DNA from: Myxococcales bacterium
GTDB lineage: Bacteria; Myxococcota_A; Polyangia; Polyangiales; Houyiibacteriaceae
Assembly: GCA_030622585.1 (NCBI GenBank)
Contig: JAUXFZ010000226.1
Coordinates: 1 to 5,208, forward strand
Reading direction: 5' to 3'
DNA: 5,208 nucleotides
The translations under genes and the position numbers were made by a program. This document shows, one piece after another, positions 1 through 5,208 of the stretch. The notes under the pieces are model-generated. The model searched no databases. It was not told where the DNA came from and was given only the letters and a program-made list of their open reading frames with translations. Within the stretch, counting starts at the first letter, position 1. The number at the start of each line of letters is the position of its first letter.

Positions 1-16
1 AGGGAAGAGGACGAGG

Positions 17-2338
17 ATGGAAACTCAGCGGATCGTTTATAACGACAAGGTTGTCCGCCAGTTCTTATGGGCGTCGGTGCTGTTTGGCATCGTCGGCATG
101 CTGGTTGGGATCCACATCGCGCTCGAGCTGGCATTCTGGCCGGCAAACCTGGCGCCTTACTTGTCGTTTGGTCGCTTGAGGCCCTTGCACACCAACGCGC
201 TGATCTTCGCGTTCGTGGGCAACATGCTCTTCTCGGGCATCTATTATTCGACCCAACGGCTGGTAAAGGCCCGGCTCGCTTCCGATCTTCTGTCTGCGAC
301 GCATTTCTGGGGCTGGCAGCTCATCATCGTCGCCGCCGCTGTCACGCTGCCGCTCGGCATTAGTACGGCGAAGGAATACGCCGAGCTCGAGTGGCCGATC
401 GACATTGCCATCGCGGTCATCTGGGTCGTCTTTGCAATCAACTTCTTCTGGACGCTCGGCAAGCGTAGGGAGAAGCATCTCTATGTCGCGATATGGTTCT
501 ACATCGCGACGATTATCACGATTGCGGTTCTGCACATCGTCAACAGCTTCGAGCTCCCGGTGAGCGCGTGGAAGAGCTATTCGGTGTTCGCGGGCGTCCA
601 GGACGCGATGGTGCAGTGGTGGTACGGCCACAACGCGGTCGCCTTCTTCCTGACGACGCCGATTCTCGGCATCATGTACTACTTCTTGCCCAAGGCAGCC
701 GATCGGCCGGTCTTCTCTTACCGCTTGTCGATCGTTCACTTCTGGGGACTGGTCTTCCTCTACATCTGGGCCGGTCCGCACCACTTGCTGTACACCGCTC
801 TGCCCGACTGGGCGCAAAGCCTCGGGATGGTCTTCAGCTTGATGCTTTGGGCGCCCAGCTGGGGCGGCATGCTCAACGGCCTGCTCACGCTACGCGGCGC
901 ATGGGACAAGCTTCGCACCGACCCGGTTCTGAAGTTCTTCGCCGCAGGCGTGACCTTCTACGGCATGAGCACCTTCGAGGGCCCGCTCCTCAGCATCAAG
1001 GCGGTCAGCGGACTCGCTCACTACACCGACTGGATCATCGCGCACGTCCATGGCGGCACCCTCGGTTGGAACGGGCTCATGGCCTCCGGCATGTTCTACT
1101 GGCTGGTTCCGCAGCCCTACGGCACCAAGCTCCACTCTCGCGGCGCCGCCAACTTCCATTTCTGGATCGCGACCGTCGGCATCCTTTTGTATGTCATTTC
1201 GATGTGGGTCGCCGGCATCACCCAAGGGTTGATGTGGCGCGCGGTCAACGAAACAGGCGGCCTTCTCTACCCGAATTTCGTCGAGACCCTCATCGCGATT
1301 GTCCCGATGTACTGGGCCCGCCTCACGGGTGGTTCCCTCTACTTCATCGGCTTCATCATCATGACCTGGAACCTCATCAAAACCGCCCAAGCGGGCTCCC
1401 CCGTCGATGGCGAGATCGAGGTGCCCGTTCTGACCGAGCCGCGGGACAAGACCGTCCCCTGGCCCAAGCTGCTTTTCGGTCAGCCGATCATGGCCTCGAT
1501 CATCGTGATGGCCCTTCTGTTCGCCATGGTCCTCTTCGACGGTTTGATGAGCACGGTTCTGGCTCTCGCTGCAGTGATGTGGATGGTCGCAGCCATCGCG
1601 ATTTCCATCCGGGATCGAAATGCCGAGAAGATTCCATGGCACCGCGCTATCGAGGGCCGGGCCGGGATCTTCACCGTGATCGTCACTCTGGCGATTCTCG
1701 TTGGGGGCGTGATCGAGATCATCCCCCTGGTGATTTCGGTTCCGGAAACGATCCGCACCACCAAGAACGTACCCTACACTCCCCTCGAGCTCGAAGGCCG
1801 TGACGTCTACGTCCGCGAGGGTTGCTACACCTGCCACTCGCAAATGATTCGACCGTTCACCTGGGAAACCGCGCGCTACGGTGAGGTATCAACGCTCGAC
1901 GACTCGATCTTCGATCATCCGTTCCAGTGGGGCTCACGCCGTATTGGTCCGGACCTGGCGCGCGTCGGCGGCAAGTACGCCGACGTATGGCACTACAAGC
2001 ACATGACCGATCCGCGTGAAATCTCACCGGGCTCGAACATGCCGCCCTACGACCACCTTTCGCAAGAGGCGCTAGACTTCTCGGGGACCCCAAACAAGTT
2101 GAGGACGATGCGCAACGTGGGCGTCCCCTACAAGCCCGATCAGATCCAAACCGCCGAGGAGGTCGCTCGAACCAGCGCGGCCGCAATCGCTGCAGGTCTC
2201 GCGAAGAATGCAGGCGTCGCAGTCTGCGAGGGAGCGCGCGGAGACTGCGAGCTGTTGTGCAACAGCCGGATGGTCGCACTGATTGCGTACCTGCAGCGCC
2301 TGGGCCGTGTGCCCGCAGACGAGGAGGTCGCGCCATGA
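17..2338 (+). CDS. ccoNO: Fused cbb3-type cytochrome c oxidase subunits I and II (CcoN-CcoO)
   Basis: Catalytic core of a cbb3 oxidase in the inner membrane: it reduces O2 to water using electrons from c-type cytochromes and pumps protons. Residues 1 to about 458 are CcoN with about 12 membrane helices. Visible ligands are H58 and H345 (low-spin heme b), H343 (heme b3), H205, H255 and H256 (CuB), Y249 (the position of the His-linked tyrosine) and E321 in the STFEGP motif; roles are assigned from the known CcoN family pattern. Residues about 546-773 are CcoO: a membrane anchor at about 551-575, heme c site C603-YT-C606-H607, and likely axial M675 in SNMPPY. CcoN (about 475 aa) and CcoO (about 200 aa) are usually separate; here one uninterrupted frame joins them. 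The junction carries two extra hydrophobic segments (about 486-508 and 510-531). The start is supported by a family-like N-terminus and a purine-rich AGAGG at 6-10. The promoter lies outside the window. Confidence 0.97.
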   Translation: METQRIVYNDKVVRQFLWASVLFGIVGMLVGIHIALELAFWPANLAPYLSFGRLRPLHTNALIFAFVGNMLFSGIYYSTQRLVKARLASDLLSATHFWGWQLIIVAAAVTLPLGISTAKEYAELEWPIDIAIAVIWVVFAINFFWTLGKRREKHLYVAIWFYIATIITIAVLHIVNSFELPVSAWKSYSVFAGVQDAMVQWWYGHNAVAFFLTTPILGIMYYFLPKAADRPVFSYRLSIVHFWGLVFLYIWAGPHHLLYTALPDWAQSLGMVFSLMLWAPSWGGMLNGLLTLRGAWDKLRTDPVLKFFAAGVTFYGMSTFEGPLLSIKAVSGLAHYTDWIIAHVHGGTLGWNGLMASGMFYWLVPQPYGTKLHSRGAANFHFWIATVGILLYVISMWVAGITQGLMWRAVNETGGLLYPNFVETLIAIVPMYWARLTGGSLYFIGFIIMTWNLIKTAQAGSPVDGEIEVPVLTEPRDKTVPWPKLLFGQPIMASIIVMALLFAMVLFDGLMSTVLALAAVMWMVAAIAISIRDRNAEKIPWHRAIEGRAGIFTVIVTLAILVGGVIEIIPLVISVPETIRTTKNVPYTPLELEGRDVYVREGCYTCHSQMIRPFTWETARYGEVSTLDDSIFDHPFQWGSRRIGPDLARVGGKYADVWHYKHMTDPREISPGSNMPPYDHLSQEALDFSGTPNKLRTMRNVGVPYKPDQIQTAEEVARTSAAAIAAGLAKNAGVAVCEGARGDCELLCNSRMVALIAYLQRLGRVPADEEVAP
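2322..2327 (+). promoter_or_regulatory. Ribosome binding site for ccoQ
   Basis: A perfect AGGAGG lies 7 bases before the ATG at 2335, inside the last codons of ccoNO (the Glu-Glu-Val stretch). It picks this ATG over an upstream in-frame ATG at 2257, which would add an unrelated 26-residue stretch overlapping ccoNO. Confidence 0.8.
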
Positions 2339-2520
2339 GTCGATTTGCAGCCGAGTTCTTCGCGAACAGTCCGGCGCTTCTCTTTCCAGTGATCTCGCTG
2401 GTTCTGTTCTTCATCGTGTTCCTGGCCGTGATCGTTCGCGTGATGCGAATGAAGAAATCCACAGCGGACGCGTACGCGCAGCTTCCGCTCGTGGAGGAAG
2501 AGGAGGTGCCCCATGAATGA
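2335..2520 (+). CDS. ccoQ: cbb3-type cytochrome c oxidase subunit CcoQ (FixQ family)
   Basis: A 61-residue single-span membrane protein, the right size for CcoQ/FixQ, the small non-catalytic subunit that stabilises the CcoP-core interaction in cbb3 oxidases. The one hydrophobic helix lies at about residues 14-35 and is followed by a basic stretch (RVMRMKK, positive-inside side). The tail contains ADAYAQLPL and then a run of Glu, which resembles the typical CcoQ ending (A-x-LPL followed by acidic residues). The start ATG overlaps the ccoNO stop in an ATGA (4-base overlap), and the 3' end overlaps ccoP by 8 bases, so translation is probably coupled in both directions. Small CcoQ proteins are poorly conserved, so identity rests on position, size, topology and tail together. 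Confidence 0.88.
   Translation: MSRFAAEFFANSPALLFPVISLVLFFIVFLAVIVRVMRMKKSTADAYAQLPLVEEEEVPHE
2501..2506 (+). promoter_or_regulatory. Ribosome binding site for ccoP
   Basis: A perfect AGGAGG lies 6 bases before the ccoP ATG at 2513. It sits within the codons for the acidic Glu tail of CcoQ, so the same bases serve as protein code and ribosome binding site. Confidence 0.8.
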
Positions 2521-3127
2521 GGTCAAGCGCACCGACGAGATCCAGGGCGAGATCCTCCACGTCTACGACGACATCGAGGAAGCCGATAACAACCTGCCGG
2601 TCTGGTGGCTGCTCTCGTTTTACGGAGCGATCGCCTTTGGGCTGGTGTACTGGTTCTACTATCACGAGTATGGGATCGGGGAGCTCCCGCCCGAAGTGTA
2701 TGCCCACAAGGTCGCTGCTGCCGAAGCAGAGCGAAGCATCGTCACCGACGAATCGCTCGATGCCTTGGCACTCGACGAGAGTGCCGTGGCAGCAGGACAA
2801 GAGATCTTCATGGCGCAGTGCTTTGCTTGTCACGACGCGCAGGGCCAAGGCCGCGAGGGTCTCGGACCGAACCTGACCGACAAGTACTGGGTACACGGCG
2901 GCGCGCCGATCGACATCCACGCGACGGTCACCAACGGCGTTGCAGCCAAGGGCATGCCTCCTTGGGCACCAATCCTCGGGGAAACCGGGGTCAATCAGGT
3001 CATCGCCTACATGCTGACGATTCGGAACACCGAAGTTCCGGGCAAGGCGCCCGAAGGCGAGATCTGGGAGCCCGGAGGGGTAGTGGCGGACGACGACGCC
3101 AGCCCTAAAGACACCGACGAACCATGA
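2513..3127 (+). CDS. ccoP: cbb3-type cytochrome c oxidase subunit III, monoheme CcoP
   Basis: Membrane-anchored cytochrome c subunit that feeds electrons to the CcoO domain. The N-terminus fits the CcoP/FixP N-terminal domain: HVYDDIEEADNNLPVWW at residues 16-32 matches the family pattern of an H-x-(Y/W)-D-G/D-I-x-E motif followed by N-x-LP-x-WW. One membrane helix follows at about 32-50. The periplasmic part (about 90-171) is a single class I cytochrome c domain with C103-FA-C106-H107 and likely axial M148 in KGMPPW. Canonical CcoP is about 300 residues with two CXXCH motifs; this one is 204 residues with one, and no degenerate second site is apparent. The C-terminal tail (about 177-204) is rich in Asp, Glu, Pro and Gly and probably disordered. 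It overlaps ccoQ by 8 bases and ccoG by 4. Subunit assignment is secure from N-terminal domain and operon position; the electron-transfer consequence of losing a heme is inference. Confidence 0.94.
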   Translation: MNEVKRTDEIQGEILHVYDDIEEADNNLPVWWLLSFYGAIAFGLVYWFYYHEYGIGELPPEVYAHKVAAAEAERSIVTDESLDALALDESAVAAGQEIFMAQCFACHDAQGQGREGLGPNLTDKYWVHGGAPIDIHATVTNGVAAKGMPPWAPILGETGVNQVIAYMLTIRNTEVPGKAPEGEIWEPGGVVADDDASPKDTDEP

Positions 3128-4515
3128 ACGGCAGACTGCCGATCGTCGAAGAACCGGCGAGTTCTCTTCGTTCGGACGGCAGCCGCAACTACGTGCACCC
3201 GGCCGACGTGGCGGGCCGCTTCACACGGCTCCGCTACATCGTCTTCACCGTCCTGATCGCGATCTACGTCGTCTTGCCGTTCGTGAAGGTGGGAGGGCAT
3301 CCGGCGGTGTTTATCGACATCGTGAACCGCCGCTTCTATCTGTTTGGCGCCGTGTTCAACGCCCAGGACTTCTGGCTCGTCTTCTTCCTGCTCAGCGGCG
3401 TCGGCCTCACACTCCTGACCGTCACCGCGATCAAGGGCCGCCTGTGGTGCGGGTACGCGTGCCCGCATACCGTCTTTCTCGAAGGCGTCTTCCGGCGGGT
3501 CGAGCGACTGATTGAGGGTCCTAGAGCGCAACGCCTGCGGCGCAACGCCGCCGGCCTCAGCTTCGACAAGCTCTGGCGCAAGCTGCTCAAGCACGGGATC
3601 TACATCGTGCTCGCGCTCCTGCTCTCACACGTGTTCATCAGTTATTTCGTGTCGCTCCCCTCGGTCGTCGACATGGTCCAGCGGAGCCCGGCCGCGCACC
3701 CGACAGCGTTCACCTGGGTCATCGTGATGTCGGGCATCCTCTACCTCAACTTCAGCTGGTTCCGCGAACAGCTTTGCTTGATCATCTGCCCCTATGGCCG
3801 CCTGCAATCCGTGATGACCGATCGCGACACCATGGTAATCGGCTACGACTGGAACCGTGGTGAGCCCCGAGGCAAGGCAAGCAACCCCGAAAACGGAGAC
3901 TGCGTCGATTGCAAACGCTGCATCGTCGTCTGCCCTACGGGCATCGATATCCGCAACGGTCTTCAAATGGAGTGCGTCGGCTGTGCGGCATGCGTCGACG
4001 CCTGTGACGAGATCATGGGAAAAGTCGGGACGTCACAAGGCTTGATCCGCTACGACTCGCTCAACGGCCTGGAAGGCAAACCCAAGCACTTTGGGAGGCC
4101 GCGCCTCTTTTTCTACGGGGGGATCGCGACGCTTTGGCTCATCGGGTCGGTCTTTGCCTTCGCGCAAAGCTCGGCGTTTGAAGCCAACGTCCTGCGGCAC
4201 GAAGGCGCGCCCTTCTTCGTCGCCGAGGGCCAGATCCGCAACTCCCTGCGGATCCACCTCGTCAACAAGACAGGCCAAAAACAAACTTTTCTCATCGAGC
4301 CAGAATCCGAGAGCGGCATCGAGTACATCATCCCGCAGAAGCGCATCGAGCTCGAGTCCCTCGGAAGCACCTATCTGCCGATCCTCGCCATCCTCCCGGC
4401 CGACGAGATGCGCCCAGGCTTGAAGGTCCAGGTCACTATCACCATGGACGGGCGCGACGACCGCAAGGCCACCCGTCTGGTCGAAGCGCCATTCGTTGGC
4501 CCGGCTCGTAAGTAG
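3124..4515 (+). CDS. ccoG: cbb3 oxidase assembly protein CcoG (FixG/RdxA family)
   Basis: Polytopic membrane iron-sulfur protein needed for cbb3 oxidase biogenesis; family members act as cupric reductases that supply Cu(I) for the CuB site. At 463 residues it is of usual length. Hydrophobic segments lie at about 37-55, 84-105, 157-177, 196-212 and 328-347. Membrane-side cysteine pairs typical of the family are C109/C113 (WCGYACPH) and C218/C222 (CLIICPYGR). Two 4Fe-4S motifs follow: C260-x2-C263-x2-C266-x3-C270-P and C284-x2-C287-x2-C290-x3-C294. Residues about 348-463, after the last helix, match the FixG C-terminal Ig-like periplasmic domain. The ATG overlaps the ccoP stop (ATGA); no strong Shine-Dalgarno is seen before it, so it likely depends on translational coupling to ccoP. 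The neighbours ccoH, ccoI and ccoS often found next to it are absent from the window. Confidence 0.96.
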   Translation: MNGRLPIVEEPASSLRSDGSRNYVHPADVAGRFTRLRYIVFTVLIAIYVVLPFVKVGGHPAVFIDIVNRRFYLFGAVFNAQDFWLVFFLLSGVGLTLLTVTAIKGRLWCGYACPHTVFLEGVFRRVERLIEGPRAQRLRRNAAGLSFDKLWRKLLKHGIYIVLALLLSHVFISYFVSLPSVVDMVQRSPAAHPTAFTWVIVMSGILYLNFSWFREQLCLIICPYGRLQSVMTDRDTMVIGYDWNRGEPRGKASNPENGDCVDCKRCIVVCPTGIDIRNGLQMECVGCAACVDACDEIMGKVGTSQGLIRYDSLNGLEGKPKHFGRPRLFFYGGIATLWLIGSVFAFAQSSAFEANVLRHEGAPFFVAEGQIRNSLRIHLVNKTGQKQTFLIEPESESGIEYIIPQKRIELESLGSTYLPILAILPADEMRPGLKVQVTITMDGRDDRKATRLVEAPFVGPARK

Positions 4516-4532
4516 CTCGGAGCCCCGTCCCG
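4516..4532. other. Convergent intergenic gap between ccoG and usp
   Basis: Seventeen bases separate the ccoG stop (4513-4515) from the stop of the - strand usp gene (TGA read from 4535 to 4533). It is GC-rich. The only inverted match is a weak GCCC/GGGC pair running past the gap into the usp end (about 4522-4539), with no flanking T-run on either strand. No convincing intrinsic terminator is visible, so transcripts may end inside the opposite gene or by Rho. Confidence 0.6.
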
Positions 4533-4943
4533 TCAGGGCACCGACATCACGATCGCACCGCTCTTGTGCACGAGCTCGTGGGACACGCTTCCGAGGACGG
4601 TTCGGGCGACCGCGCCCTTCCCCGTCGTGCCACACAGAATCAGGGGCGCGTCGATCTCGCGAGCCAGCGCAACGACCGAGTCCGCCGGGTGGCCGCGCAA
4701 CGCATGGCATTGCATCGAGAGGTCGTCTGGTTTGATGGTCCCGCAGGTCCGCATCTCGAGTAGCTGACGCAGGTCTTCGATTTCCTTGGTCGCCGCAGAC
4801 GGATCGGACTCTCGAGAGTCGAGCACCGTGACGACGTGAACGTCGGCCTTCAGCTGCCGCCCCATGAACACCGCCAGCTCGAAAGCCCGCCGTGCCGGGT
4901 CCGAAAAATCGTAGGCGACAATCAAACGTGGAATCAGCGACAT
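4533..4943 (-). CDS. Universal stress protein (UspA family), single domain
   Basis: A 136-residue cytoplasmic single-domain Usp protein, near the usual 140-150 residues. The N-terminal strand and loop LIVAYDFSDPARRA contains D12, the conserved Asp of the nucleotide pocket. The C-terminal ATP-binding signature G-2X-G-9X-G-S is intact: G105, G108, G118, S119. The last strand ends IVMSVP, as is typical of the fold. This pattern predicts an ATP-binding Usp rather than a non-binding UspA type. The chosen ATG at 4941-4943 has GGAG (CTCC at 4952-4955 on the + strand) 8 bases upstream, lying in the end of the preceding usp gene. The gene is transcribed towards ccoG and is probably co-transcribed with the other usp gene, 3 bases away. 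Its exact role is unknown; Usp genes are often induced by low oxygen or energy stress, so a link to the oxidase is plausible but inferred. Confidence 0.93.
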   Translation of the reverse strand: MSLIPRLIVAYDFSDPARRAFELAVFMGRQLKADVHVVTVLDSRESDPSAATKEIEDLRQLLEMRTCGTIKPDDLSMQCHALRGHPADSVVALAREIDAPLILCGTTGKGAVARTVLGSVSHELVHKSGAIVMSVP

Positions 4944-4946
4944 GGC

Positions 4947-5208
4947 TTAGTCTCCATCTTTGGGCTTGTTGTCACATCGGCCGCGCACCACCAGCACGGG
5001 ACACGGCGCATGACGTACGACTCGCTCGGCCACGCTGCCGAGGAACGCTCGGGAGAGCCCGCTGCGACCATGGGAACCGAGGATGAGGAGATCGGCGCTC
5101 TCATCTTCGGCCATCTCGACCAAGGCCCGGCCGGGGGACGGATGCTGAATCACGCTGAGCTCCACTTCTGGAACGCCCTTGAGAAGCTCGGCGGTCTTGC
5201 CGGTTAGA
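4947..5208 (-). CDS. Universal stress protein (UspA family), 5' end beyond window
   Basis: C-terminal part of a second Usp protein, with about 86 residues visible. The frame stays open to the right edge of the window: upstream of the GTG at 5163-5165 it continues with LTGKTAELLKGVPE, which fits the middle of a Usp domain. That GTG is therefore very unlikely to be the start, and the gene is truncated only by the window. The sequence DLLILGSHGRSG followed by FLGSVAERV carries the intact G-2X-G-9X-G-S nucleotide-binding signature, and APCPVLVVRG is the typical last strand. A short polar tail (RCDNKPKDGD) follows the fold. Its stop (4947-4949) lies 3 bases before the ATG of the next usp gene, so the two form a tandem pair. 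The two proteins are clearly diverged, so this is not a recent duplication. Confidence 0.93.
   Translation of the reverse strand, partial: LTGKTAELLKGVPEVELSVIQHPSPGRALVEMAEDESADLLILGSHGRSGLSRAFLGSVAERVVRHAPCPVLVVRGRCDNKPKDGD

Noticed and set aside
1..16. Possible promoter or FNR-type site before ccoNO
   Set aside because: Only 16 bases precede the start codon, enough for a ribosome binding site but not a promoter. No TTGAT-N4-ATCAA site was noticed elsewhere in the window.
65..817. - strand open frame of 250 codons antisense to the start of ccoNO
   Set aside because: The Arg-, Asp- and Glu-rich composition mirrors hydrophobic codons on the other strand; no motif or domain is visible.
493..1803. 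Long + strand open frame (436 codons) inside ccoNO
   Set aside because: It is a shifted frame of the ccoNO gene. The product is rich in Arg, His, Gly and Pro, has no membrane helices or known motif, and the overlapping frame carries all the oxidase ligands.
890..1843. Long - strand open frame (317 codons) antisense to ccoNO
   Set aside because: It is an antisense shadow typical of GC-rich coding DNA. The product is highly charged (Asp, Glu, Arg, His) and low in hydrophobic residues, and resembles no family.
2257..2334. Upstream in-frame ATG that would extend CcoQ by 26 residues
   Set aside because: The added stretch is polar, Cys/Arg/Pro-rich and unlike CcoQ, and the perfect AGGAGG at 2322-2327 points to the ATG at 2335.
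4522..4539. Possible terminator hairpin (GCCC/GGGC)
   Set aside because: The stem is only four base pairs, the loop is long, and there is no T-run on either strand.
4033..4710. - strand frame of 225 codons spanning the ccoG end and the usp region
   Set aside because: It overlaps well-supported genes on both strands in the wrong frame and shows no recognisable domain.
4836..5207. + strand frame of 123 codons opposite the usp genes
   Set aside because: It is antisense to two clear Usp domains and has no motif of its own.

Overview
The window is a compact respiratory locus from a GC-rich bacterium. It holds a nearly complete cbb3-type (C-family heme-copper) cytochrome c oxidase operon on the + strand, in the order ccoNO (fused), ccoQ, ccoP, ccoG. 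This runs convergently into two universal stress protein (Usp) genes on the - strand. Every coding call rests on recognisable family motifs; no mobile element, RNA gene, CRISPR array or phage signal was seen.

Layout: 17-2338 encodes a single 773-residue protein joining the catalytic subunit CcoN to the monoheme cytochrome c subunit CcoO. 2335-2520 encodes a 61-residue CcoQ. 2513-3127 encodes a short CcoP with only one CXXCH heme site. 3124-4515 encodes the ferredoxin-like assembly factor CcoG. The four reading frames overlap by 4, 8 and 4 bases, so they are almost certainly one translationally coupled transcript. Only 17 bases separate the ccoG stop from the stop of the convergent usp gene (4533-4943, -). 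A second usp gene lies 3 bases upstream of that one on the same strand and is cut by the right edge of the window.

How the parts work together: CcoP and the CcoO domain pass electrons from soluble or membrane c-type cytochromes to the heme b / heme b3-CuB centre in the CcoN domain, where O2 is reduced to water with proton pumping, typically at low oxygen. CcoQ stabilises the complex. CcoG supports copper delivery to CuB. Usp proteins often accompany low-oxygen respiration genes, so the tandem pair fits a micro-oxic or energy-stress setting, but that link is inference. The usual ccoH, ccoI and ccoS genes do not follow ccoG here.

Organism: the cbb3 oxidase and its periplasmic cytochromes point to a Gram-negative bacterium. 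The CcoN-CcoO fusion with a monoheme CcoP departs from the textbook Pseudomonas/Rhodobacter arrangement and suggests a lineage such as Myxococcota, another former deltaproteobacterial group, or a Planctomycetes/Bacteroidota-type oxidase lineage. The sequence alone does not settle this. The most notable features are the fusion with an added helical hairpin at the junction, the reduced CcoP, and a three-cysteine cluster near the C-terminus of the CcoO part.
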